Below, piece after piece: positions 26,472 through 37,226 of a stretch of DNA of 64,000 nt. The notes beneath the pieces are model-generated. The model was not told the origin of the DNA. It searched no databases and was given only the letters and a program-made list of their open reading frames with translations. Within the stretch, counting starts at the first letter, position 1. Each line of letters opens with the position of its first letter. This DNA is from Diprion similis (lineage: Eukaryota; Arthropoda; Insecta; Hymenoptera; Diprionidae): positions 372,001 to 436,000 of the forward strand of contig NC_060111.1 in the NCBI RefSeq assembly GCF_021155765.1, given 5' to 3'. Made by a program: the position numbers and the translations under genes.

Positions 26472-28031
26472 TTAAGCGCAGTCCAAATACGCTGCGAGCA
26501 ATCGCTGAGAAGTTACAGCCGAAAAACTCATGATTTTCATCGTCGTTTCTCTGCTGCTGCTCCTACGCTTGTTTTGATGTGTTTTCTGAGTTCCTGGGGG
26601 TCGAATTACTCTAGAGATGGTCACACAAATCGATTCCGAGACGAGAAATTTTCGGGTCCAAAAATGACCAAAAAAGTAAGGCTTACCCCTTTGGATTTTT
26701 GACGAAAATTTCGACGATTCCGAAAAGTGCTGCAATAAATTCTTTCAGGCACTATTCCGACGTAATTTTGCGAGAGGAATCGATTAAGCGCAGTCCCAAT
26801 ACGCTGCGAGCGATCGCTGAGAAGTTACAGCCGAAAAACTCATGATTTTCATCGTCGTTTCTCTGCTGCTGCTCCTACGCTTGTTTTGATGTGTTTTCTG
26901 AGTTCCTGGGGGTCGAATTACTCTAGAGATGGTCATACAAATCGATTCCGAGACGAGAAATTTTCGGCTCCAAAAATGACCAAAAAAGTAAGGTTTACCC
27001 CTTTGGATTTTTGACGAAAATTTCGACGATTCCGAAAAGTGCTGCAATAAATTCTTTCAGGCACTATTCCGACGTAATTTTGCGAGAGGAATCGATTAAG
27101 CGCAGTCCCAATACGCTGCGAGCGATCGCTGAGAAGTTACAGCCGAAAAACTCATGATTTTCATCGTCGTTTCTCTGCTGCTGCTCCTACGCTCTTTTTG
27201 ATGTGTTTTCTGAGTTCCTGGGGGTCGAATTACTCTAGAAATGGTCATACAAATCGATTCCGAGACGAGAAATTTTCGGCTCCAAAAATGACCAAAAAAG
27301 TAAGGCTTACCCCTTTGGATTTTTGACGAAAATTTCGACGATTCCGAAAAGTGCTGCAATAAATTCTTTCAGGCACTATTCCGACGTAATTTTGCGAGAG
27401 GAATCGATTAAGCGCAGTCCCAATACGCTGCGAGCGATCGCTGAGAAGTTACAGCCGAAAAACTCATGATTTTCATCGTCGTTTCTCTGCTGCTGCTCCT
27501 ACGCTTGTTTTGATGTGTTTTCTGAGTTCCTGGGGGTCGAATTACTCTAGAGATGGTCACACAAATCGATTCCGAGACGAGAAATTTTCGGCTCCAAAAA
27601 TGACCAAAAAAGTAAGGCTTACCCCTTTGGATTTTTGACGAAAATTTCGACGATTCCGAAAAGTGCTGCAATAAATTCTTTCAGGCACTATTCCGACGTA
27701 ATTTTGCGAGAGGAATCCATTAAGCGCAGTCCAAATACGCTGCGAGCAATCGCTGAGAAGTTACAGCCGAAAAACTCATGATTTTCATCGTCGTTTCTCT
27801 GCTGCTGCTCCTACGCTTGTTTTGATGTGTTTTCTGAGTTCCTGGGGGTCGAATTACTCTAGAGATGGTCACACAAATCGATTCCGAGACGAGAAATTTT
27901 CGGCTCTGAAAATGACCAAAAAAGTAAGGTTTACCCCTTTGGATTTTTGACGAAAATTTCGACGATTCCGAAAAGTGCTGCAATAAATTCTTTCAGGCAC
28001 TATTCCGACGTAATTTTGCGAGAGGAATCGA

Positions 28032-28967
28032 TTAAGCGCAGTCCCAATACGCTGCGAGCGATCGCTGAGAAGTTACAGCCGAAAAACTCATGATTTTCAT
28101 CGTCGTTTCTCTGCTGCTGCTCCTACGCTCTTTTTGATGAGTTTTCTGAGTTCCTGGGGGTCGAATTACTCTAGAAATGGTCATACGAATCGATTCCGAG
28201 ACGAGAAATTTTCGGCTCTAAAAATGACCAAAAAAGTAAGGCTTACCCCTTTGGATTTTTGACGAAAATTTCGACGATTCCGAAAAGTGCTGCAATAAAT
28301 TCTTTCAGTCACTATTCCGACGTAATTTTGCGAGAGGAATCGATTAAGCGCAGTCCCAATACGCTGCGAGCGATCGCTGAGAAGTTACAGCCGAAAAACT
28401 CATGATTTTCATCGTCGTTTCTCTGCTGCTGCTCCTACGCTTGTTTTGATGTGTTTTCTGAGTTCCTGGGGGTCGAATTACTCTAGAAATGGTCATACAA
28501 ATCGATTCCGAGACGGGAAATTTTCGGCTCTAAAAATGACCAAAAAAGTAAGGCTTACCCCTTTGGATTTTTGACGAAAATTTTGACGATTCCGAAAAGT
28601 GCTGCAATAAATTCTTTCAGGCACTATTCCGACGTAATTTTGCGAGAGGAATCCATTAGGCGCAGTCCAAATACGCTGCGAGCAATCGCTGAGAAGTTAC
28701 AGCCGAAAAACTCATGATTTTCATCGTCGTTTCTCTGCTGCTGCTCCTACGCTTGTTTTGATGTGTTTTCTGAGTTCCTGGGGGTCGAATTACTCTAGAG
28801 ATGGTCACACAAATCGATTCCGAGACGAGAAATTTTCGGGTCCAAAAATGACCAAAAAAGTAAGGCTTACCCCTTTGGATTTTTGACGAAAATTTCGACG
28901 ATTCCGAAAAGTGCTGCAATAAATTCTTTCAGGCACTATTCCGACGTAATTTTGCGAGAGGAATCGA
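28032..28967. repeat. Right flanking 3-monomer block of the satellite
   Basis: Carries the same private variants as 21480-22415: gatgag at 28136, tttcagtcac near 28303, acgggaaa at 28513 and ccattaggcg near 28656. By eye the two blocks are near-identical at an offset of 6552 bp. The central higher-order copies lack these variants. Confidence 0.8.
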
Positions 28968-29559
28968 TTAAGCGCAGTCCCAATACGCTGCGAGCGATCG
29001 CTGAGAAGTTACAGCCGAAAAACTCATGATTTTCATCGTCGTTTCGCAGCTGCTGCTCCTACGCTCTTTTTGATGTGTTTTCTGAGTTCCTGGGGGTCGA
29101 ATTACTCCAGAAATGGTCATACAAATCGATTCCGAGACGAGAAATTTTCGGCTCTAAAAATGACCAAAAAAGTAAGGCTTACCCCTTTGGATTTTTGACG
29201 AAAATTTCGACGATTCCGAAAAGTGCTGCAATAAATTCTTTCAGGCACTATTCCGACGTAATTTTGCGAGAGGAATCGATTGAGCGCAGTCCCAATACGC
29301 TGCGAGCGATCGCTGAGAAGTTACAGCCGAAAAACTCATGATTTTCATCGTCGTTTCTCTGCTGCTGCTCCTACGCTCTTCTTGATGTGTTTTCTGAGTT
29401 TCTCGGGGTCGAATTACTCTTGAGATGGTCATCCAAATCGATTGCGAGACGAAAAAATCTTTGGCCAAAAAAATAGGCTTACCCTTTGGATTTTTGGTGA
29501 AAATTTCGATAATTCTGAACAATGCACCTGCGGGTCTAAAACTAGCCTCTTTTCCGAGA

Positions 29560-30585
29560 GATAACAAATACCGTAGTTTTTCCGATGTTCTTATTTGAAA
29601 TACTGCTTTCGAATGGGAAAACTACAATTAGAAACTGGCTGCAGTATTCGAGATTGATGGACCGCGTGTATCGCTTCTGCTGTAAGCCCTTTGATCAATC
29701 TCCTAAATCGAAACTAAGCACGCAAGGGATCTCGAGTAATAGCTGGCAGCATATTGGAGACTATTTACGGAGTCATGAAAGAAGCGGGGAGCATTTTTCA
29801 TCGTACCAAAAATGGATCGATACTGAAAGATTCCTTCGAAAATGTACCGGAGTCGACATTGATTTACGTTTGTAGATCAATACGGAAGCAGCACATTGGA
29901 GAGCTGCGTTAGAGCGCTTAATAGTGATTGTCTTATATTTAACGAAAAATAATTTCGCCTTCGAAGAAGCTCCGATCGTTTGGATACGTTGAATAATGGC
30001 AACTTTCTAGGTCTTATTGAATTAATAGGGAAGTTTGATCCTGTTATAATTGAACATGTAAGACGAATTCGATGACGTGAAGTTCACGATCACCATTGTG
30101 GAAAAAGGATTTGAAACGAGCTTATCGAACAACTAGATCGTCGAGTGAAATCTACCATACTAGATTAAGATATCACAAAAAAATCCAAGTATTTCTTCAT
30201 AATATTAGATCGCATGCCAGACATTAGTCACGTCGAACAAATGTCTTTCACAATTAGATTTGTGGATACTTCAGACGGAAAGGTTCAAATCAAAGAACAC
30301 TTGCTTGATTATCGCCCCGTAACAGAATCAACTGAAAAAGCTCGTCTTTGTCGTATGGAGCAAATATGTCAGGTATGCACAAAGAAATTCAAAGAGAATT
30401 ACTACTTCATATCCTCAAGCATTCTTTAATACGTGCGGATGTCATTCGCTAAATTTGGTAGTTGGTGATGTCTCTAAGTCTCATGTCAATTCAGTTTCAT
30501 CATTTGGAATCGTACAGAGAATTTACATCATTTTTAGCGCGTCTAGAAACCTTCGTTAATCTTGAAAAATCACGGGTGTATAATG
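29560..30585 (+). pseudogene. hAT-like transposase relic (ZMYM1/DUF4371 type)
   Basis: A decayed transposase of the TTF-zinc-finger/DUF4371 hAT group. Recognisable pieces in order: a TTF-like zinc finger (NWLQYSRLMDRVYRFCCK, HERSGEHFSSYQKWI) at 29620-29830; HWRAALERLIVIVLYLTKNN at 29890-29955, after an in-frame TAG at 29873; a continuation in a shifted frame (NNGNFLGLIELIGKFDPVI) near 29992-30055; PDISHVEQMSFTIRFVDTSDG at 30217-30280; and CGCHSLNLVVGDVSKS then FGIVQRIYIIFSA near 30430-30545 in yet another frame. At least one stop, several frameshifts and an apparent internal deletion (about 100 codons expected between the last two blocks) make it non-functional. The terminal inverted repeats were not identified. 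It abuts the satellite array. Confidence 0.85.
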
Positions 30586-30781
30586 AGCCAATGCCCGGGG
30601 CGCGTAAAACTCTTATGCCGGCACTGTGTTTAAAATACGCTCGTTGCGGCTTCGCTACACACGTGACACGCGTGACTCGTTCAAGAATCGGGCATCGCAA
30701 GGCCGGTTTTCTCACAGCATGCAGATAACAGGAAAAGCGTGTCGTATACTTTAATGTCGTGTAACCCTATTCGGCCTAACG

Positions 30782-32324
30782 ATGGTTTGGACACCGCCGA
30801 AAATAGTTTTTATCTGCAGCTTTCCATGCACGGTCGTTGCTCTGGCAAGCTTGAAAAAGTAATTCGTCAATTTGGCTAACCTAACCTTACCTAGGCTGTT
30901 TTCATATAACATGTAACTGACAGTGTGTTGGATACGTATGTACTTCAGGGTACTGTATTCGTATAGAATTTGCACAAATCGATTGTACATTCCTCATATT
31001 CTCTACCCCGGACTCCACACTTGCAGCCGATTACAAAATTCACTTTACACAGGGCGCACACTGGTGGTACCCATTACAATGGCAAAGAGAAACTGACAGA
31101 TAAGGTCGTCGTAATAACTGGGGCTAATACAGGAATTGGTAAAGAAACTGCGCTGGAAATGGCCAGGAGGAACGCCAAGGTTATCATGGCATGCAGGGAT
31201 ATGTATAAGTGCGAAGAGGTAGGCGAAACCAAGTCGAAACTCGTCTGTTACTAACCGTTAGAAATTGCAAACCTTTGTTACTCTCTCTTGCTTACCCGCG
31301 CATCCAATTTATGTCCCTGCATTTTCTGTTTCAGTCGCGTCAAAGTATAGTCTTACAAACGAACAACAAATACGTCTACTGCAGGAAGTGTGACCTGAGC
31401 TCGTTTGAGAGTATTCGTCAATTTGTTGATAGATTTAAGAAAGGTGAATCTGTAAAGTCTCTGTCTTTTGATTAACAGCTCTATATATTAGGATAGTTTG
31501 TAACCGCAGTGATTCTAAAGAATTTTATCCAATGTTTCAGAACAATCGCAGCTTCATATTCTCATCAATAATGCAGGTGTAATGCGTTGTCCAAAAAGCA
31601 CAACGGAAGATGGGATAGAAACTCAACTGGGGGTTAATCACATGGGACATTTTTTGCTCACAAATTTACTGCTGGACAGGCTTAAAGCCTCCGCTCCATC
31701 GCGAATTATAAATGTTTCAAGCATAGCGCATAAACGTGGCGAAATCAAAGTTAAAGATTTAAACAGTGAGAAGGATTACGACCCAGCTAAAGCTTATGAG
31801 CAAAGCAAATTGGCAAATGTTCTTTTCACTAACGAGCTGGCAAGAAAACTCCAGGGTTGGTGTCACCAACATTTTTCCACACTGCTGCGTTTCTAATCTC
31901 ATACTTGAAAACAGTAATTTGGTTTTGCAGGCACAGGAGTGACTGTGAATGCCGTTCATCCTGGGATTGTCGATACTGATATAATACGGCATATGGGATT
32001 TTACAATAGTACACTCAGTACAATTTTTCTTTACCCCTTTGCATGGCCCTTCATAAAGAGTCCAAAACAGGGGGCCCAAACTTGTATATACGCCGCACTG
32101 GATCCAAGTCTCACACACGTCAGTGGTAAATACTTTAGGTAAATCCTTTTTCACGATCAAGCTTATATGTTGCTCCTTCCCCCACCTACGGACTAAAATA
32201 AGGAGGTACTTTTCTTTCCAGCAATTGCAAGGAGGTTGACACAGCTCCACAAGCCAAGGATGAGAAGCTAGCGAAATGGTTGTGGCTAACTAGTGAGAAA
32301 TGGACAAGGTTGAATGCCACTTAA
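30782..32324 (+). CDS. Short-chain dehydrogenase, RDH13/RDH11-14-like
   Basis: Likely an NADP(H)-dependent retinol/retinal-type oxidoreductase anchored to a membrane. Exons: 30782-30858, 31053-31218, 31335-31443, 31541-31855, 31931-32138 and 32222-32324 (TAA), giving 325 residues, close to human RDH13. All junctions are GT-AG with matching phases. Residues 8-24 form a hydrophobic N-terminal anchor. The cofactor motif TGANTGIG is at 48-55, NNAG at 127-130, the catalytic Ser at 178 (INVSS) and YEQSK at 203-207 with Tyr203 and Lys207. HPGIV and SGKYF motifs follow. The first exon was chosen because it supplies a start Met, a hydrophobic segment and the required phase-2 donor; it is the least certain part. 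AATAAA lies at 32382. The gene is tail-to-tail with a paralog on the other strand, 367 bp away. The natural substrate cannot be read from sequence. Confidence 0.9.
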
Positions 32325-32691
32325 TATAAATATATTTTAGTAGAAAATATTCGGATACAAAATCTGGTCAGAGATCTAGTAAATAAACCGAGTAACGATT
32401 CTTGACAATTTTCTGACAATAACAATACTCTGGTATATTGGTTTAAAATTAGAAAACCGAGTGCGCCGATTTTTTAACCGAATTAACTTATCAACTTTGC
32501 ACTCACCTTCTACAGAAATATTATACTCAATTCCAATAGCAATGGAAATGGGTTCTGGTAAAAAACAATTATAATATATCAGCTGACGATACTTATGTAA
32601 TAATTAGTCGAGTCTGGTTGTTCACTTGCAGAATTTTGTGTAACACTATAATCTTCCCAAGCTGTTCTGTGTTCGCTTGGTAGTGAAGTGT

Positions 32692-34154
32692 TCACTCATT
32701 CGTTGTGACAATCTCAGGAAGCTCCACGAATGGTTGTACGAGCAAAAGTGACTTTGAATACAGTATCTCGGCTAGTTTATCGTCCATGGCATTCCGTGAC
32801 GGAGTCTTCGTATCGCAATCGCTAGTAAAGTTAAGCAAATTACTGCCAACAGTTCATCGAATAGATTCACGTGAACTCAATTGGATTAAAGTGTATCTGT
32901 ACTTACCTAAAATACTTTCCGGTGCTTTTCTCCAGCTGAGTAGATACAGCGGCATAAACCGACGTCTGTGCACCTTGCACAGGATTTTTAAGTAGTAACC
33001 ACATCCATGGCTGCATTGATAACTTTATTATGTACGTGGAACTGATCGGAGATCTTCTCATGTGCCGCGTTCCTCTAACACGCCCAGGATTTACCGCATT
33101 CACCGTCACATTCGTATCTAGAATATGAAATGTGGAGAGTGCATCTAAACTTGCAAATTAACGATGGTAAATTGCAATAGAAATGATTGCTAATCTAATT
33201 ACCTTTCAAAACATTACTCATGTGTCTAGCCATGAGTATCAAAGCAAGTTTGCTCTGTCCGAAGGCTTCCAATGGGGAGAAATTCTTTTCCAAATTCAAA
33301 TCGTCCAAGTGAATCTCACTAGCTATATGGGCTTGAGCTGAGACATTTATAATTCTACCTTGTTTAGCTGCCTTGAGTTTCGGCAGCAGTAAATGCGTCA
33401 GCAAAAAATGTCCTGAGATGGGTGAATTAAAAGCAAGTAAAGTACAAGAATCAAGTGTTGTCGTAATGTTAATAGATTGGAAACAACTGTTAGCATGCGG
33501 GACAATTACCAAGATAGTTGGTGACAAAATGCATTTCAAAACCTTCCTCAGTTTTTTCATACGGATGAAAAGCGATTCCCGCATTATTGATCAATATATC
33601 GACTTGGTCTAGTTCTAAAAGAGAATGTAGATCAATTTAACACCAGATTCACTCAGTCTTTGCTTCACACATCATACCCAGATCTTCGGCAAAGGCACGA
33701 ACACTCTTCAGCGAAGACAAGTCCACAATTCTAACGTCTGCCTTTCCATTAGGCATGGCTCGTATTTCTTCGGCTACTTTATTCCCAGCTTCTTCATCTT
33801 TGACAGCCAAAACTATGTGTCCTCCTCTCCTTGCCAGTTCTAAAGCTGTTTCTCTACCGATACCGCTCGAAGCCCCAGTTATCACAACCGTTTTCCCATC
33901 GATTCTCTCCTCGCTGGGACAGTCCGGTCCTCCCATATAAGCCCTAAAACTCGACCCGCTTATGTACCCAATCCCACGTGTTATATCGAAGGCATGCAAT
34001 GGTCCGAGTCACAAATAATCGTCAAGCAACACATCACCATTTACCTTATCATTGTTAAAATTCCCAATACAATGCCCACAACGTATGGCCAGTACGAGTC
34101 GAGTAGAGGACTAAACTCTTGCAGAACATGCTGAAATTCCGCTAACTGACTCAT
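32692..34154 (-). CDS. SDR paralog with lost catalytic Ser and Tyr
   Basis: An RDH11-14-like fold. Exons, in transcription order: 34154-34045, 33943-33678, 33614-33510, 33412-33203, 33117-32907 and 32821-32692 (TGA), giving 343 residues with phases 2, 1, 1, 1, 2 throughout. There is a predicted N-terminal membrane segment at about residues 22-37 (YWPYVVGIVLGILTMI). The cofactor motif TGASSGIG (59-66) and NNAG (135-138) are intact. The catalytic Ser position is Ala186 (INVSA; codon at 33336-33338) and the catalytic Tyr position is Phe211 (AFGQSK; codon at 33261-33263). Lys215 is kept. The reading frame and splice sites are intact, so it looks like a pseudoenzyme or an enzyme with altered chemistry rather than a pseudogene. 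It shares four intron positions with the + paralog and differs at two. Its start is about 750 bp from the FKBPL-like gene, which runs divergently. Confidence 0.88.
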
Positions 34155-34900
34155 GGTGACTTTCCGTATGATGTATGAAAAAATTCAGTAGCAAAGTTTT
34201 AAACTAAACGGCAACGACTATCAGTAGCAGGCTTGGGTCAGGGAGGAACAGCGACTGGTCTCAGCTGGTGAACTGTATTAAAATAAATTTACAGGGGGAA
34301 ATGCAACGAATTGATCTAGATTGATGATAATAATTTCAAGGGGGCCGGATGTGAGAGTTAACAATGCACGGCAGCAGCCGTTACCTAGGAAGCACTTTCA
34401 GCTGCGACCAACCGAAGTCCCAAATTTTATTAACTGTTTTGTTACATCGATGAATGACAGATATTCGCATAACCTGGGAGACGTAATTCTCTCAGTTTTT
34501 CCGTTAAATTCTGTGAAATGCTCACTTATCAGTTATCATTCAGAAACGATTCATTCCGTTAAAGCGTATCTGCAGTCTGCACGTGCATCATATGGACAAA
34601 GCACGCACACCAGTTGAGTGTTGACATCTATAATCGCACGCCGCTGTCATCGTCGCCAAAGTTTGATCGTTTGTCGAGCGTGCTTCTCGCCTTGAAAGAA
34701 TTCAGCGATATCCGTAGGTGAATAATAATCCCTTCTATACGACCATGTCATTGTAAAAGCGACGAATTCAGTGATTCGATCGATTCTTTACGTCAAAGAG
34801 TTGCTTATAGGTTAAGAAAACGGTGACTGATACTCTTGCCGCTTGTCAAGAATCACACGGGTAATATTACGAAATTGTATTCAAAAAGTGGGTCACGATC
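34155..34900. promoter_or_regulatory. Divergent intergenic promoter region
   Basis: A 746-bp gap between the starts of the - strand SDR paralog and the + strand FKBPL-like gene, so both promoters and 5' UTRs must lie here unless there are unseen upstream exons. No TATA box or named factor site stands out. The short frame at 34321-34617 has no recognisable features. Confidence 0.5.
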
Positions 34901-35758
34901 ATGACGGTAGTTTGGGAGTCGGCGGACAGCAGTATTGAGAAAGAAATTTTGGTCCCTGGAAAATTTTCAAAGAAGCCCACGGAACGTTCCAGATGCAGTG
35001 TTAGAATCGAGGACGTAAACTCATCGGGGTTGTCCGACAATCCTGAAACTATACACAGCGATTACATTAGGCCATCGTCAACAGGAGAAGTGACGACAAC
35101 TATCGGAGATGCAGAATGTAGGGTAGACGAGTATATCGAGAGGACGATTCAAACGATGTTCACTGGGGAGCAGAGTTTGGTAAGAATGAAATTAGACGAC
35201 GCTTTTTGCCTATCGTTTAGGATAAAATTGTTAGTCTGTGAGATGCACGCACCGATTTGGGAATGGTCGTCAAAAGAGAAGTACGACGTGGCGTCGCGTT
35301 ACAAAGAAGCAGGGGTGCGCCTTTATAAGTCGTCAAGAATCGTTGATGCCTTTTGGAAATTTAGCAAAGCTTGTAAGATCCTAATCAGTTTGGAACCCAT
35401 CTGTGAGGACGATATAGAAGAACCGCTCAGACATGACGTAGAAAATCTTAGGAGGATCTTGTACAACAACATGGCGGAGTGTCACCTGATACGGAAAAAC
35501 TTTGAGCACACAGTTTCCCTCTGCCACAAGGTTCTCGAAAGGGATGGGAACAACGTCAAAGCACTCTACAGACGAGCTGTAGCCCGAGAAAATCAAGGGG
35601 ATTACGAACGAGCCTTGACAGACATGGAAAAAGTCGTCGGATTCCAGCCAAAAAATTCAGCTGCAAAAGAAAGACTTCACGTTTATAGGAGAAAAGTTTA
35701 CGAAGCTCAGAAGAAGTACGACAATATGGTGAAGAAAATGTTTCACGTATGCGAATGA
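34901..35758 (+). CDS. FKBPL-like TPR co-chaperone, single exon
   Basis: A 285-residue protein encoded without introns. The N-terminal third resembles the degenerate FKBP-like region of FKBPL: VVWESADSSIEKEILVPG, then KPTERSRCSVRIED. The C-terminal half has three TPR motifs at about 131-165, 185-217 and 218-251, with NN in TPR2 (YNNMAECH) and KALYRRA in TPR3. These are the kind of positions that clamp the C-terminal EEVD of Hsp90. It ends in a charged helix (YEAQKKYDNMVKKMF) as in FKBP52/FKBPL. The PPIase part is short and lacks a recognisable aromatic active-site pattern, so isomerase activity is unlikely. The inferred role is an Hsp90-associated adaptor. The start Met follows an in-frame upstream region without homology and matches the expected domain start. 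An alternative is another FKBP-TPR family member such as an FKBP6 or FKBP8 relative. Confidence 0.85.
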   Translation: MTVVWESADSSIEKEILVPGKFSKKPTERSRCSVRIEDVNSSGLSDNPETIHSDYIRPSSTGEVTTTIGDAECRVDEYIERTIQTMFTGEQSLVRMKLDDAFCLSFRIKLLVCEMHAPIWEWSSKEKYDVASRYKEAGVRLYKSSRIVDAFWKFSKACKILISLEPICEDDIEEPLRHDVENLRRILYNNMAECHLIRKNFEHTVSLCHKVLERDGNNVKALYRRAVARENQGDYERALTDMEKVVGFQPKNSAAKERLHVYRRKVYEAQKKYDNMVKKMFHVCE

Positions 35759-35792
35759 CCGACGTCATCGCCTGATAGTATGTCGCTTGTGT

Positions 35793-35798
35793 AATAAA
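35793..35798 (+). terminator. AATAAA polyadenylation signal
   Basis: A canonical hexamer 35 bp after the stop codon of the FKBPL-like gene. Confidence 0.6.
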
Positions 35799-37193
35799 AC
35801 AATCCACTAAATACCTGATTTGTAATTATAATGTAATAATCAGTACTTTTTCAATTTATATAAACAATTCATTTTATTCAACCATGGTTACCCCCTAATG
35901 ATTTCTGTTAACAAAGCTTCGGTACATAATCCGTAAGGCTTCACCTTTATTAAATCACATCTGTCATAATTACAAAAATACGCATTTATTTCTAATATAA
36001 TAACAAACAATTGGAACGTAACTTAATTCGCAACAATATTTTACTCCTGATTTCACATACGAATATAATGAAAATCAATCATTATTCCCCTTGTGTGAGA
36101 TAATTTTATCCATATTAATTCGCTGTATTAAGTTATTGCAAGCGCTTCAAAATTATGACACATTGGATCGCAAAATAAGACATTCGAGTTATCGCAGACG
36201 TATGTAAATCAAGAGTATGGGAGAAGAGTCGAAACTTTACTGACGAAAATATTCTCTTCAGATATCTCGTGCCCAAACTTGTATGGCTACAATTTAAGTA
36301 GAGATTTTTTCACTTATTCTTGTAGGATTTTAACGCAATGAATCAAGAACTAATCATATTCCCTTTGAGGCGTAGATGTGTAATATATATTTTCAACTTA
36401 AATAATGGCACCTTGCTTAAGGACTTGCTTATCGATTACTTACACATTCGGACTAACGAGTCTGCTCTACATTTTTGCAAATAAACCTTAAGGTACTACT
36501 TAAACTTTCAAACACGCTACAGGCTCACTTTCAGATAAGTAATTAAGCAAGTCATCGTTACTGTGGCCAATATCTTAGCAAATTCAAGAACGGAATTACA
36601 AAACGATAAAAATTTCCCTGTAATAAATTAATGCAGTACCAAAGAAACTATTAAAATCACATGAGTAATATATGTAAGGAAAAAATGTATGTGCCATCAC
36701 CATTTAAAAAAGTTTATGCTTTATCATTTTTACAATTGTTTGATAAAAAATCCTCCCGACGGTTTACTTTATTCAATTAGCACTTGTTATTGAGCTTTTG
36801 TTCTATTGACTAAGAATTAATTTCTAATAAAAACCTTGTGTACCCTAAGTTGTTAAAAACAGCATTCGTCGTACAAAGGTGTTTCCTCGTTTAAATAAAG
36901 CATACCAAGGAATTTTATAAAATCTCATTCAAGAATGGTGATCTAAAAAATACTGATTACACGTGTTGAGTAAATAATCGATGCAAATATTTGCATATAC
37001 GTATGAACATAATTAAAAATGATGAAAAAAAAAACGAAAAAAAACCACCGCAATGTACAAACGAGTAATCAAAATCAATGCTAAAATAGCGTCACAAGGC
37101 GTTGTATGTAAAATACATGGCAAGACAGTTACCAGCAAAAAAATATGCTACATTATTTTGGAACAGAGTATAGATGCCTATATAAATACATAA

Positions 37194-37226
<33 letters not shown>

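Larger units (their letters stand above)
20440..29525. repeat. 312-bp satellite array, about 29 monomers
   Basis: A tandem array with an exact 312-bp period: identical landmarks such as ttctttcaggcactattcc recur every 312 bp from about 20.8 to 29.3 kb. Interior monomers are very similar, and many contain a TCTAGA site. The outermost monomers are visibly diverged: the left edge at 20440-20545 is a degenerate half unit, and the right edge at 29380-29525 carries substitutions and a short deletion. This is the usual pattern of decayed array ends. A minus-strand 87-codon frame occurs in most monomers; its reuse follows from 312 being a multiple of 3, so it is not taken as a gene. The array sits between kindlin and a transposase relic. 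Chromosomal role (pericentromeric or interstitial) is unknown. Confidence 0.95.

Noticed and set aside
21168..28919. About 17 near-identical 87-codon - strand frames suggesting a tandem gene family
   Set aside because: They coincide exactly with the 312-bp satellite period, have no domain resemblance, and some monomers break the frame without other change. They are a by-product of a 3n repeat unit.
20440..29525. Regular repetition resembling a CRISPR array
   Set aside because: The whole 312-bp unit repeats without unique spacers, and the window is eukaryotic.
33649..33677. Extension of SDR exon 2 past the GLG codons (MMCEAKTE)
   Set aside because: The GTATGA donor at 33677 and phase-matched continuation at 33614 restore the family sequence FAEDLELDQVDILINNAG. 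The extension is intron.
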